DNA of 64,000 nucleotides from Capilliphycus salinus (GTDB taxonomy: Bacteria > Cyanobacteriota > Cyanobacteriia > Cyanobacteriales > Microcoleaceae), in contig NZ_CP178543.1 in the NCBI RefSeq assembly GCF_047276495.1, positions 310,001 through 374,000 of the forward strand. Direction: 5' to 3'. The notes below the pieces were generated by a model. The model did no database searches, was not told the DNA's origin, and was given only the letters and a program-made list of their open reading frames with translations. A program made the position numbers and the translations under genes. Below, piece by piece: positions 24,447-33,536 of this stretch. The first letter of the stretch is position 1; each line of letters opens with the position of its first letter.

Positions 24447-26246
24447 CTAACTCTTTTGTTCGGATTTCGGCTTGTAGGTAGAGGCGACGTGCAGTTCTTT
24501 TAACTGTTTGTCGTCTACCTTTGAGGGAGCATTGGTTAACAAACACCGGGCTTGTTGGGTCTTCGGAAACGCGATCACATCCCGAATGGATTCTTCTCCG
24601 GCCAACAACATCACCAACCGATCCAAACCGTAGGCAATCCCCCCGTGTGGTGGCGTACCGTATTCAAAAGCATCTAATAAAAAGCCAAACTTACTATAAG
24701 CATCCTCCATTGATAATCCAATGGTTTCAAACACCTTTTCTTGAACATCTCGCTGATAAATCCGCAGACTTCCGCCCCCAATTTCATACCCATTTAAAAC
24801 CAAATCATAAGCCAATGCCCGGGCGGTTTTTAAGTCGTTTACATCATCGGGATGGGGTGCGGTAAAGGGGTGATGCAAGGCTTCATAACGCTTTTCGTCG
24901 GCGTTCCATTCAAACATCGGGAAATCAGTCACCCAAAGAAAATTCATTTTATCTTCGGGAATTAATCCCAATTCTTCCCCGACAACCAACCGCAAACGGT
25001 CTAAAGTTTTATTAACCGTCATCGTCTCTCCCGCCCCAAATAATAGCAGAAAACCGGGTTTAGCTTGGGTGCGCTTGATAATTTCTTGCTTTTGGTCTTC
25101 ACTCAAATTATCTTTAATCGCCCCAATTGTATCGAGTTTTCCGCCTTCTTTGACGCGAATATAAGCCAAACCTTTGGCGCCGGCTTCGCTGGCTTCTTTA
25201 AACAAGTCGCCGCCGGGTTTAATTCTCACATTAGAAAAGGCTTCATTTCCCCCCGGAATCGGTAAAATTTTCACAATTCCGCCCGACTGAACCGCCCCGG
25301 AAAACACTTTAAAACCGCAGTCTTTCACCAGATCGGAAACATCGACCAATTCCAAACCAAAGCGGGTATCCGGCTTGTCACTTCCGTAGCGATCTAGGGC
25401 TTCTGCGTAGGTTAAACGGGGAAAAGAAAGGGGTAATTCCGTTCCTTTTACCGCTTTAAAAATATGGGCAACTAACCTTTCGTTTAAGGCGATAATTTCT
25501 TCTTGAGACATGAAACTCATTTCCATGTCCAGTTGGGTAAATTCCGGTTGGCGATCGGCGCGTAAATCTTCATCGCGAAAACACCGGGCAATCTGATAAT
25601 ATCGATCCATCCCCGATACCATCAACAGTTGCTTAAATAATTGCGGAGATTGGGGTAAAGCAAACCATTCTGCGGGGTTAACCCGACTGGGGAGAATATA
25701 ATCTCTCGCGCCTTCTGGGGTGGAACGAGTTAAAATTGGGGTTTCAATCTCGATAAAGTTTTCTTCGTCTTCGAGAAAACGACGCATCGCTTTGACCACC
25801 GCATGACGGAGTTGCAGGTTGCGGGTCATGCGATCGCGCCTGATATCGAGATAACGATATTTTAAGCGCAATTCTTCTTTGACCGATTCCGGTTCTGCGG
25901 TGGAAATTTGAAACGGAAGTTGTTTTCCGAGGGCGTTGAGAAGTTCAATTTTCTCGGCGTAAATTTCTACCTCTCCGGTGGCGAGTTTGGGGTTTAGCGA
26001 CTCCTCAGGACGTTGAGAGACTCGACCCGTAATTTTAACCACATATTCATTTCGCATCGTTTCGGCGATGTTGTACGAGTCGGGAGTGCGTTGAGGATCG
26101 CTGACAATTTGAACTAAACCGGTGCGATCGCGCAAATCCAGAAAAATCACTCCGCCATGATCTCGACGACGATCTACCCATCCGCAGAGTGTGACCGTTT
26201 TTCCGATATGAGCGCTTCTGAGTTGTCCACAGTAATGGGTTCGCAT
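24447..26246 (-). CDS. aspS: Aspartyl-tRNA synthetase
   Basis: A 599-residue class IIb synthetase of normal bacterial length. The N-terminal OB-fold anticodon-binding domain (residues 1-105) begins MRTHYCGQLRSAHIGKTVTL. Motif 2 is FRDEDLRADRQPEFTQLD and motif 3 is GIAYGLDRLVMLLAG. The bacterial GAD insertion (about 290-410) lies between them. It charges tRNA-Asp, and in cyanobacteria lacking AsnRS specificity may also mischarge tRNA-Asn for GatCAB; which applies here is not decidable from the window. Gene stands alone, divergent from yjbQ with 307 bp between. Confidence 0.97.
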   Translation of the reverse strand: MRTHYCGQLRSAHIGKTVTLCGWVDRRRDHGGVIFLDLRDRTGLVQIVSDPQRTPDSYNIAETMRNEYVVKITGRVSQRPEESLNPKLATGEVEIYAEKIELLNALGKQLPFQISTAEPESVKEELRLKYRYLDIRRDRMTRNLQLRHAVVKAMRRFLEDEENFIEIETPILTRSTPEGARDYILPSRVNPAEWFALPQSPQLFKQLLMVSGMDRYYQIARCFRDEDLRADRQPEFTQLDMEMSFMSQEEIIALNERLVAHIFKAVKGTELPLSFPRLTYAEALDRYGSDKPDTRFGLELVDVSDLVKDCGFKVFSGAVQSGGIVKILPIPGGNEAFSNVRIKPGGDLFKEASEAGAKGLAYIRVKEGGKLDTIGAIKDNLSEDQKQEIIKRTQAKPGFLLLFGAGETMTVNKTLDRLRLVVGEELGLIPEDKMNFLWVTDFPMFEWNADEKRYEALHHPFTAPHPDDVNDLKTARALAYDLVLNGYEIGGGSLRIYQRDVQEKVFETIGLSMEDAYSKFGFLLDAFEYGTPPHGGIAYGLDRLVMLLAGEESIRDVIAFPKTQQARCLLTNAPSKVDDKQLKELHVASTYKPKSEQKS

Positions 26247-26553
26247 GGCTGTTGATTTTTCGTTCTGGATTCACATATTAGATTAGCAAAATACCAGTAT
26301 ATAATAGGTGAGCAAAATTGCCGACTTAATTTTTATTTTATTTTTCCCCGGTCACTCGGGGGAGACGGGAGTGAAATCTACCCCAAAAACCCCCTAACTT
26401 TTGCGATCGCTGTTTTCTTCCCTTGAGGGGTTAACGTTGCCAGAATGTTAAATCTGCTTCGGATCAAAGAGGGGTGACGCGACCGAATCACTCATCCTAC
26501 AATGGGTGAGACTGTTCTGTGAAAAAATTGTACAAAGTTGACCATTCACTGTT
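26247..26553. promoter_or_regulatory. Divergent intergenic region between aspS and yjbQ
   Basis: The 307-bp gap must hold promoters for both genes. TATAATAG near 26299-26306 is the most -10-like sequence. A HIP1 palindrome GCGATCGC sits at 26403-26410, and a TTTTTATTTTATTTTTCCCC tract is near 26331. No clear operator or hairpin regulator stands out. Confidence 0.35.
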
Positions 26554-26976
26554 ATGACTCACTATCAACAATTAATTCGAGTTTCTACCACTCCAAAGTC
26601 TCTCGTCCGAGTCACCCATCAAGTTGAAGATGCTGTCGGTAATTCCGGCGTGAAAACGGGTTTATGTACTCTTTTTTTGCGTCATACTTCTGCCAGTTTA
26701 ATTATACAAGAAAATGCCGATCCCGATGTATTAGTTGATTTACAAAATTTCTTATCCAAATTAGTTCCCGAGGGCAATCATTACATTCACGATGCCGAAG
26801 GCCCCGACGATATGCCTGCCCATATTCGCAGCGTTTTAACTCATACTTCCGAACAAATTCCGGTTTCTCAAGGACGGTTAGTGTTGGGAACTTGGCAGGG
26901 GATTTATGTTTGGGAACACCGCAATCATCGACATAATCGAGAACTCATGGTTCATATTTCGGGAGATAATTATTAA
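26554..26976 (+). CDS. yjbQ: YjbQ/UPF0047 family protein (secondary thiamine-phosphate synthase-like)
   Basis: A 140-residue protein of standard family length. GLCTLFLRHTSASLIIQENADPDVL, the histidine-rich NHYIHDAEGPDDMPAHIRS, and LGTWQGIYVWEHRNHRHNRELM are diagnostic. The conserved His residues line a metal site in solved members. Weak thiamine-phosphate synthase activity has been reported for the family, but the true role is unsettled. Immediately downstream is a tandem array of repeats and then the convergent amylase gene. Confidence 0.9.
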   Translation: MTHYQQLIRVSTTPKSLVRVTHQVEDAVGNSGVKTGLCTLFLRHTSASLIIQENADPDVLVDLQNFLSKLVPEGNHYIHDAEGPDDMPAHIRSVLTHTSEQIPVSQGRLVLGTWQGIYVWEHRNHRHNRELMVHISGDNY

Positions 26977-26993
26977 TTGAATATCTGTACGTT

Positions 26994-27254
26994 GGGTGAC
27001 AACGTTAAAGCAATTGCAAAGATCAAAAATGTTGGTGATGTTCTTGTTGGGTGGGTGACAACATTGAACCCATTGCAAATATCAAACAAGATTTGTGATG
27101 TCACCCACCCTACTTTTTTCGGGTGACAACATTGAACGGGTTGCAAATATCCAATAACATTTGTGAAGTCACCCACCCTACTTTTTTCAGGTGACAACAT
27201 TGAACCCATTGCAAATATCAAACAAGATTTGTGATGTCACCCACCCTACTTTTT
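26994..27254. repeat. Four tandem 59-68-bp repeats with TGTCACCC ends
   Basis: Copies begin at 26994, 27053, 27121 and about 27188. Each starts GGGTGACAAC and the last three end GTCACCCACCCTACTTTTT, so each unit has short inverted ends that can form a hairpin followed by a T tract. The first copy is the most diverged. They separate yjbQ from the convergent amylase gene and could end both transcripts. There are no unique spacers, so this is not a CRISPR array. Confidence 0.85.
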
Positions 27255-27258
27255 GTTG

Positions 27259-29217
27259 TTAAGATTCTCGACCGGAAGCCCATCGATCGCGCCATTTAAC
27301 AATCCCTTCGCTAGCAATAACCCAACGTCGAGAAACTAAATTTTCTCGCAGGGGGGATTGTCCTTCTCGCAGCATGGCATACTTATAATTGATCAGTTTG
27401 CCCGCACTTTCATTAAAGGGAATTTCGGCAAACCAAGTGTTACTATTAATATATTCTAGAGGATAAGCTTTGCCAATATCCCAGTTTCCAAGTTCGGGAC
27501 AATCTCCGATTACAACAATCGTTTCGCCGGGAAGGGTTTGCACGCCATTTAACTGGACTCGAACAATGGTTTGGGCTTTTAATCGTTCTCCGACGTGAGA
27601 AAGGACAATAATTTGTTTGGAATCTAACTGAAGATTGTGTATTTTTCCATCTACAACTTCATATTTATTGGGTGACATGACATCGGTATGTTCTCCATCG
27701 GGTAAACCGGTTTCTACCGCTTCTAAAACAACATTTTCTCCCCGGTTCATTGCCACAAAAACTCTCGAATCTCGATAACGACGGGTATAACAATAAATAT
27801 CCGGGGTAATGTATTTTTGCCATTGACCTCCCATTGATACCGCAGGATTGAGTCGTCGCACTCCCGAAAGCAGTCGAATTTCACGATAAAGGGGGCTATT
27901 TTTATCCCATTTTTCCATCATCGGACGGTTGTAGGGATCGTTATTTCCGTAGGGGTTTTGATCGCCATTAGTATCATCGTGAAGATATTGTTCGCTACCG
28001 TAATAAATGCAGGGAATTCCCCGAGATGTCATAATTAATGCGATCGCCATGTGGAGATAACCGGGGTCGGGATTTAAGGTTTGAAAACGGTGCATATCGT
28101 GGTTATCAATGAAGGTAATTAATTCGGTTGCACCGTCGTAGTAATGATCTTTATCGAGTACATCTTTGACTAGGTAAAAACCACCTTCTTCACAGTTTCC
28201 TAACGCCCGTCGAATGGCTATACACAATCCAAAATCTAAGATTGACATTCCCGAATTATTTGCAAATTCCACAGAACGTCCATCATCCGGGCTAGAATAA
28301 ATCCATTCTCCAAAGATAAAAATATCGGGTCGATAGGTGGTAATATCGGCGATAAATTCCTGCCAAAACCAGATCGGCATATGCTTCACGGTATCAATTC
28401 GTAAAGCATCAACGCCCCGATCTATCCATTGTTTAATCGCTGATTTAATATAGTTTCGATAGTCTGTATTGTTTTCGTTAAATGAAGCCAGTCCCGCCAA
28501 TTCACAGTTTTGAACTTGCCATTCATCTTCCCAGTCTGTGACTTCGCCATAGTGATGGTACCAATGATTTTCGTCATTATGAAAATCGGCTATTTTTACC
28601 CCATCATCATAAAGGGCGCCTTTTTCTCCGGCGACATCGGGACTGCTGTGGTTGCAAACGATATCAAGAATTAGCTTCATATTTCGTTTGTCTAATTCTT
28701 CGATCAACCGATCAAATATGGTATTTTTGCCTTCTTGAGTTTGGTTGATTGAGGGGTTTTCATCCACTCCAATAAAGCGGGGATTAATCCGTTTAAAGTC
28801 TTTTGTCCAATATCCATGAACGGCTGCACTTTCAAAGAATAATCCTTCGACTTGTTCAAATAATGGCGTTAACCACAAAGACGTTACGCCTAAGTTTTTA
28901 AGATAATCTAACTGGTCAATAACCCCTTGTAAATCTCCCCCCCAATATTTTCCCCATTCTTGTTTTTCTGGATCGTAAAGTTCGGGGTTTGGGCCTTCAT
29001 TATTATCGGGATCGCCATCATAAAATCGATCAACAACAATAAAATAAATGGTTTCTTGTCGAAACTCTATATCTCGGGTGTACAGAAACTCTAAATCAAT
29101 ATCTTGTTCGGTGGGGGATTCAACGGTTTCTTCTATTTTTTCAATGGCTTCGTCTTGGCTAATGCGATCGGGAATCGAAAGTTTTTGTGTGGGAAGTTGA
29201 GAACTCATGGTTAACAA
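27259..29217 (-). CDS. GH13 alpha-amylase family enzyme with C-terminal CBM20
   Basis: A 652-residue protein without a signal peptide. The GH13 catalytic barrel carries ILDIVCNHSS (region I), DALRIDTVKH with the nucleophile Asp (II), IFGEWI with the acid/base Glu (III) and TFIDNHDMHRF (IV), so the triad is complete. A C-terminal starch-binding CBM20 module starts near residue 548 (VRVQLNGVQTLPGETIVVIG, then CPELGNWD). It probably acts on cytoplasmic glycogen or maltodextrins; a cyclodextrin or maltogenic specificity is possible. The window also holds a glycogen debranching enzyme at 59.3 kb. Confidence 0.9.
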   Translation of the reverse strand: MLTMSSQLPTQKLSIPDRISQDEAIEKIEETVESPTEQDIDLEFLYTRDIEFRQETIYFIVVDRFYDGDPDNNEGPNPELYDPEKQEWGKYWGGDLQGVIDQLDYLKNLGVTSLWLTPLFEQVEGLFFESAAVHGYWTKDFKRINPRFIGVDENPSINQTQEGKNTIFDRLIEELDKRNMKLILDIVCNHSSPDVAGEKGALYDDGVKIADFHNDENHWYHHYGEVTDWEDEWQVQNCELAGLASFNENNTDYRNYIKSAIKQWIDRGVDALRIDTVKHMPIWFWQEFIADITTYRPDIFIFGEWIYSSPDDGRSVEFANNSGMSILDFGLCIAIRRALGNCEEGGFYLVKDVLDKDHYYDGATELITFIDNHDMHRFQTLNPDPGYLHMAIALIMTSRGIPCIYYGSEQYLHDDTNGDQNPYGNNDPYNRPMMEKWDKNSPLYREIRLLSGVRRLNPAVSMGGQWQKYITPDIYCYTRRYRDSRVFVAMNRGENVVLEAVETGLPDGEHTDVMSPNKYEVVDGKIHNLQLDSKQIIVLSHVGERLKAQTIVRVQLNGVQTLPGETIVVIGDCPELGNWDIGKAYPLEYINSNTWFAEIPFNESAGKLINYKYAMLREGQSPLRENLVSRRWVIASEGIVKWRDRWASGRES

Positions 29218-29462
29218 TACTTTGGATAAATTTGAGGAGAATAGGTCAACAGTCTAACAGGCTCGTCTCCTGTACCCTGGATTATGTTGTTGTGAGAATA
29301 CCTGAATTGAGGATAAAAGTCAAGTCAGTTTGGGCTGATTTTAGCTATTATTAATTTAGATTAATATTATTCAAGTTTACACACAGATACTTCTCGAAAT
29401 TAGCATTTTTGGAGATTTCAAAAATCTATCTGGAGAGAGATATATGAGCGGGTGTAAATTTG

Positions 29463-29972
29463 CTAAGATTCGGACACTTTTTTAATGGCGATTTGCACTT
29501 CGCTGTATTTGAGTGATTCCGGTGTCATGGGTGAATTATAAAACAACCGTCGGGGGGAATCAACGGCTTGATATTCCGGATGTTGCTGCAACCAATTCTG
29601 AAGTTTTTGAAGATGGGTTTCGTAGCTTTCCCAAGTATAGGCCCCTTGAATTCCAATGCTAACCACCATCATTTCTTGAGTATCAACAACTTGAACATCG
29701 GGTTGAACTTGTTGGGGAGAAATATTGGGACTTGAATATAAAAACGAAACATCCGCCCGAGAAGCGTCTTGATAACGGGCTTCTACGGGTGTGGTCATGG
29801 CTATATTATTACTGCTAATATGCTGAAATAACGGATTAAATGCGGCTTTTGTCGCTTGAGTTAAATCTCCGCTATGAGAATAAGTTACCCCTCGATAAGC
29901 CGGATAATATTTAATTTCAATGACTCCGGCTTGAGTGGGTTCGGGAAATCCTTCTGGTAAAGAAGTTGGCAT
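29463..29972 (-). CDS. SOUL-family haem-binding protein
   Basis: A 169-residue soluble protein of the SOUL/HEBP fold. IEIKYYPAYRGVTYSHSGD, then FNPLFQHISSNNIAMTTPVEARY and the late segment LFYNSPMTPESLKYSEVQIAI follow the family pattern. SOUL proteins bind haem or other tetrapyrroles; bacterial roles are mostly unknown. It lies between the amylase and the nuclease-like gene, all on the minus strand with gaps of 80-245 bp, so an operon with either is uncertain. Confidence 0.85.
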   Translation of the reverse strand: MPTSLPEGFPEPTQAGVIEIKYYPAYRGVTYSHSGDLTQATKAAFNPLFQHISSNNIAMTTPVEARYQDASRADVSFLYSSPNISPQQVQPDVQVVDTQEMMVVSIGIQGAYTWESYETHLQKLQNWLQQHPEYQAVDSPRRLFYNSPMTPESLKYSEVQIAIKKVSES

Positions 29973-30055
29973 GGCTTACACTCTATTTTAAGGTATCATA
30001 CTAATAGTTTAACCGGTTTAATTATCTTTTGCTCGGCTTTGCCAAGCCTCTCCTT

Positions 30056-30958
30056 TTAAGGGGGAAAAGTTGGACAAAAATCGGAGATTTGTTTGAGATC
30101 CGTTAAGGTAATCTCGGGTTTGTCGCGATACATCACGGCTTTTCCACTCACATAAACGTAGCCCCGTCCTAAACCTGCATATCGTTTTTGAATCAATTGA
30201 ACGATGGGTGCATTTTTATCATTTTTCGCCTCGGGAATCCACAATTTTAAGATATGATCTTTTGAACCGGTATGAATTAACGCCCCGCTTCCTATCCATT
30301 TGGTGACGCCATCTTGCAAATCACAAAAGATAGTAATCCATTCTTCTTCTGCGGCTGCGGCGAGAATTTTCGGATAATCTAAACGCACCGAAAGCACTCC
30401 CGCCCTTATTCCATTTTGTCGATAATCTTGAATAATGGAGTCTCGCAGCGTCCACCAAGACATCAATAATTCGTAGTTGCGAAAGGCACCATTTTGGTTC
30501 GTGTGCGGGTCCCAAATAATTCGATGATACGCTTGGGCTTCGGCTTCGGCTTGCATCATTTGTTGATGATAAAAAATCGAACGCCCATATTTAATAAAGT
30601 AGGGACTCCAACCTTCTCGAATTAACCAAGTATTGTAGTTTTCTCCCTCTTTATAGACATAGCAAATAATTCGCCCATGAGTATCTCGATATTTTTCTAA
30701 GCAGACTTCTAAGGGTTCATCCCCATCAAATTCTACATCGACTTGAGTGAGTTCACCCTGAGAATTTGTAAAGTATTGAATTGCCATTTCAGACGCCGCT
30801 ATTCCTGCATTGGTAACGGGTTTTGTTCCACAGGGAAAAGATTCTTCGGTGTCCACACAATGCAACCTCAAAAATTCCCGTTGACCATTCAACATTACTT
30901 TGAGAGTATCTCCATCAACAACTCTCGTAACTTGTACGTTTTTAATCCAAGTTCCCAC
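30056..30958 (-). CDS. Staphylococcal-nuclease-like (TNase) protein
   Basis: A 300-residue protein. The first 150 residues form an SNase OB-fold: VTRVVDGDTLKVMLNGQREFLRL, then LHCVDTEES supplying the Arg-Asp-Glu cluster, and KYRDTHGRIICYVY with the second active-site Arg. Residues 160-300 form a second domain with another OB-like beta pattern (ITIFCDLQDGVTKWIGSGALIHTG) that might bind nucleic acid. There is no signal peptide, so unlike many thermonucleases it would act in the cytoplasm. It faces away from the NucS-like gene (77 bp apart), so the two could share a control region. Confidence 0.8.
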   Translation of the reverse strand: MGTWIKNVQVTRVVDGDTLKVMLNGQREFLRLHCVDTEESFPCGTKPVTNAGIAASEMAIQYFTNSQGELTQVDVEFDGDEPLEVCLEKYRDTHGRIICYVYKEGENYNTWLIREGWSPYFIKYGRSIFYHQQMMQAEAEAQAYHRIIWDPHTNQNGAFRNYELLMSWWTLRDSIIQDYRQNGIRAGVLSVRLDYPKILAAAAEEEWITIFCDLQDGVTKWIGSGALIHTGSKDHILKLWIPEAKNDKNAPIVQLIQKRYAGLGRGYVYVSGKAVMYRDKPEITLTDLKQISDFCPTFPP

Positions 30959-31035
30959 TTTTCTTTAAATAAATATTTTTGAGCTAGAAGTGATGGATAT
31001 GATATCATAATTATAATCAGAATCCCGTTATAGAA

Positions 31036-32238
31036 ATGCAAAGTTTTGTCACTTTAAGGAAAACTGGCTCATCTTGGGAATTTGAGAGTGAGGAAGCGCT
31101 AGAAGATTTTCTCTTTTCTCATCTCGATCAAATACTGGGTTGGACGGTTATCCAACGTCAATATATTGTTAACGGTCAACGTTGTGATCTTTTGGCTACA
31201 GACAAAACGGGACGGTTGGTGGTAATCGAGTTAAAAAATGTTGAAGATAGAGGCATTGTTCAGCAGCTTACTCGATATTACCATGCTTTGTTGGAAGAAA
31301 AGCCGTTTCGCGATCGCATTGATTATGACAAACCTGTGAACTTAGTCGCCATTGCACCCAGTTTTCACCGGGATAGTTTAATTGATCGCCAATATCATCA
31401 ACTTGAATTTGAGTTTTTTCAGTTTTCTATTGTTGAAGAGGATAACAAGTTTTACCTGGTCTTGAAAGATATTGATAGGGAAATCACTTCACAACTACAA
31501 ATTTTTTATGAGGATGCGAGAGAAAGTAATCTTCCGAGTCCACCTCAAAAGCTTCTGAAGTTTATTGCGGATTTTGAACCGAGTCAAAAAGAGACGATTT
31601 TGAGAATAAGAGAGAAGATTCTTAGTTTTGATTCTCGAATACAAGAAGTTGCAAGTGCAGGAAGTATCAAATATGGAAATGGTACGACAGCAAGTAGTAA
31701 ATATTCTGCCGAGTTTATTTTAGATAAAAAGTATTCTCTGGTATTGTTTTTGTGGATACCGTTTAAAGGTGGTGAAAGTAGTCGTATTGGACGGGCGAGA
31801 ATTTGGACTGATTGGAATGAAAAAGCGTTAATTGAGGGTTATGTTACCAGTGGGATAGGAACGGAGATTAATAAACAGAAAAGATTGATCGAAAATTTAC
31901 ATGAAAAATTTAAAATTCAGTATTATAGTCAAGGTGAGAATTATTCTAAACCATATAGGAGAATGGACAAATACATGAAGATGGATTACAGACGTCATGG
32001 TGTTTTTTTGAAAGTAGATCTACAACTTCAAGATAAATATTTTAAGGAGAAAGACAGAATTTTAAAAGAAATTAACAATAGAAGACCTATTACTTATGAA
32101 GAAATGCAATTTATTGATTTTCATAAAGAGTGGTTTGAAGAAAGCACAGGTATCTCTGTTACAGTTGAACCTTCACCTTATAAAAATTTAGACTCCTTAA
32201 TTGACTTAGCCTTAGACAAATGGCTAGAACGAGTTTAA
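31036..32238 (+). CDS. NucS-like PD-(D/E)XK nuclease-domain protein
   Basis: A 400-residue protein. The N-terminal 150 residues carry a PD-(D/E)XK core: FESEEALEDFLFSHLDQI, D51 in CDLLATD, then E65 and K67 in VVIELKN, and QQLTRYYHALLEE. This is the NucS/endonuclease-like arrangement. Residues 175-400 are a second domain (DSRIQEVASAGSIKYGNGTT...) rich in Lys and aromatic residues, which recalls DUF5655-type modules, though I am unsure. The catalytic triad looks complete. Lower-GC wording than its neighbours in the second half and the surrounding toxin remnant and IS suggest an accessory region. Confidence 0.72.
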   Translation: MQSFVTLRKTGSSWEFESEEALEDFLFSHLDQILGWTVIQRQYIVNGQRCDLLATDKTGRLVVIELKNVEDRGIVQQLTRYYHALLEEKPFRDRIDYDKPVNLVAIAPSFHRDSLIDRQYHQLEFEFFQFSIVEEDNKFYLVLKDIDREITSQLQIFYEDARESNLPSPPQKLLKFIADFEPSQKETILRIREKILSFDSRIQEVASAGSIKYGNGTTASSKYSAEFILDKKYSLVLFLWIPFKGGESSRIGRARIWTDWNEKALIEGYVTSGIGTEINKQKRLIENLHEKFKIQYYSQGENYSKPYRRMDKYMKMDYRRHGVFLKVDLQLQDKYFKEKDRILKEINNRRPITYEEMQFIDFHKEWFEESTGISVTVEPSPYKNLDSLIDLALDKWLERV

Positions 32239-32424
32239 AGTCCATGTGCGATCACATAATTTATTCAATATTTTTCCGATCTAATTTATGGGTTTTGATA
32301 ATAATAAGAGAGGGCGCATTGCCATGCGCCCCTACATAGAAAAATGGCGGGAATGGGTTTAAATTCAATGTGCGGTCGCATAATTTATTTAACGTTTTTC
32401 TGATATGATTTACAGGTGTTGATC
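32233..32424. repeat. Imperfect 68-bp direct repeat with a hairpin between
   Basis: 32233-32300 and 32357-32424 are recognisably the same sequence (GTTTAAA..CATGTGCGATCACATAATTTATT type), the first copy starting inside the last codons of the NucS-like gene. Between them lies GGGCGCA (32312-32318) / TGCGCCC (32325-32331). It looks like a local duplication with an inserted palindrome. Confidence 0.7.
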
Positions 32425-32509
32425 ACAAGAAGATAGGCCGCAAGCAATATCACCCCGACGTTTTTTTTGTTTTACGGTATTATAGAATTAAGGATTAGGA
32501 GTTAAAAAT

Positions 32510-32743
32510 ATGGATTGGCAGGAATTACGGAAAGAAGCCTATAACTTACCCGTCTATGAACGTCTGTTATTGGTTGAAGCCATTATTCGTTCGCTTTCTA
32601 ATGAACTTCGACCTAAAGAACCCATACCTGATGAAGTTTGGGAACGTTTGCGAGGAGGACTCAAAACGGATAAACCTTCACCGGAAGATGAAGATATAGA
32701 AGCAATGAAGTACGAAAGACTCTCGGAGAAATATCTAAAATGA
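32510..32743 (+). CDS. Antitoxin-like protein of a VapBC-type pair
   Basis: A 77-residue acidic protein. WQELRKEAYNLPVYERLLLVEAIIRSLSNELRP is the pattern of short cyanobacterial antitoxins that sit directly ahead of PIN or RelE toxins. An AGGAG Shine-Dalgarno sequence lies 9 nt before the ATG. Its stop codon overlaps the ATG of a PIN-domain toxin (ATGA), as in intact modules, but that toxin is broken. The antitoxin may persist as an orphan that still binds DNA or related toxins. Confidence 0.72.
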   Translation: MDWQELRKEAYNLPVYERLLLVEAIIRSLSNELRPKEPIPDEVWERLRGGLKTDKPSPEDEDIEAMKYERLSEKYLK

Positions 32744-32793
32744 GAGTCTTGCTAGATACAAATATTATACTGGATCACTTGAATGATAGATGA
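32740..32793 (+). pseudogene. Truncated VapC/PIN-domain toxin
   Basis: ATG at 32740 overlaps the antitoxin stop. It encodes MRVLLDTNIILDHLNDR, the first beta strand and first catalytic Asp of a PIN domain, then hits TGA at 32791. The following bases do not continue as a PIN domain in any frame, and the convergent SH3b gene ends 22 bp later. About 110 residues of toxin are therefore missing, probably by deletion. Confidence 0.75.
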
Positions 32794-32814
32794 GCAAGAA
32801 CAATAGCAATTCTT

Positions 32815-33327
32815 TCATCTGGGTCCGACAAAAGTTCCATCGGGGTTACAAGAGGGATCGGCAACTAACGGAGCATATATATATCCTACCGTACCGCTAC
32901 CATCTTCTAAACGAACTTTTAACCATTGGTTTCTGTTTCCTTCTATAAAAGTCAAAGGAGTTCCATTGCGAACTTGACGAATAACAGATCCATTGGGAGA
33001 CTCTCGCAAATTCACATAAGTATCTTCTAAGTCCATCGCATAAAGTTTTGTACTTCGCCACAATAATTCTTTTTTCATAAACCCGGTGATACTATTAAAG
33101 CGACTATCAAAACTCACTTTATACCAGCCACTTTGTTCGCCCGTTACAGACGTTTTAGACCCGTTAGGAATTCCCCGAATAATATTACCATTCGGTGCGG
33201 TTCTCACGTTAACAAAAGTATCATTCGGATCGTAAATCACATAAATATTACATTGTTGTTGACCGAAAGCGGGAATAGCAGTTAAATTCGCCATCAAAAC
33301 AAGAGGAATAAATTTAAAAAGTTTCAT
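32815..33327 (-). CDS. Secreted protein with two SH3b domains
   Basis: A 170-residue protein with a cleavable signal peptide (MKLFKFIPLVLMANLTAIPAFG, cut near residue 22). Two bacterial SH3 domains follow: FVNVRTAPNGNIIRGIPNGS to WYKVSF, and YVNLRESPNGSVIRQVRNGT to WLKVRL. SH3b modules bind peptidoglycan or other surface partners. Four Cys are present in total, two of them in the mature protein near its ends. It sits between the toxin remnant and the IS-interrupted repeat array. Confidence 0.8.
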   Translation of the reverse strand: MKLFKFIPLVLMANLTAIPAFGQQQCNIYVIYDPNDTFVNVRTAPNGNIIRGIPNGSKTSVTGEQSGWYKVSFDSRFNSITGFMKKELLWRSTKLYAMDLEDTYVNLRESPNGSVIRQVRNGTPLTFIEGNRNQWLKVRLEDGSGTVGYIYAPLVADPSCNPDGTFVGPR

Positions 33328-33365
33328 GGTATTTTTTAGAAATCAAGTGATTTTGACCTCTCGAT

Positions 33366-33536
33366 CCCCCTTAAAAAGGGGGGTGCCGCAGGCGGGGGGA
33401 TCAGGAGGTTGGTGGGGGTTATATACCTCTCAATCCCCCCTGCCCCCCTTAAAAAGGGGGGTGCCGCAGGCGGGGGGATCAGGAGGTTGGTGGGGGTTAT
33501 ATACCTCTCAATCCCCCCTGCCCCCCTTAAAAAGGG
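33366..33536. repeat. Left part of a 78-bp palindromic repeat array
   Basis: Units of about 78 bp read CCCCCTTAAAAAGGGGGG, then TGCCGCAGGCGGGGGGATC, AGGAGGTTGGTGGGGGTT and ATATACCTCTCAAT. Two full units and the start of a third lie here; the third is cut by an IS element and continues at 34866. The array keeps open frames on both strands, but these are repeat artefacts. Confidence 0.9.

Noticed and set aside
26973..27221. Minus-strand ORF over the 67-bp repeats
   Set aside because: Its amino-acid repeats mirror the DNA repeats, so it is not an independent gene.
26994..27254. Possible CRISPR array
   Set aside because: Units are contiguous and alike over their whole length with no unique spacers, and no cas gene is in the window.
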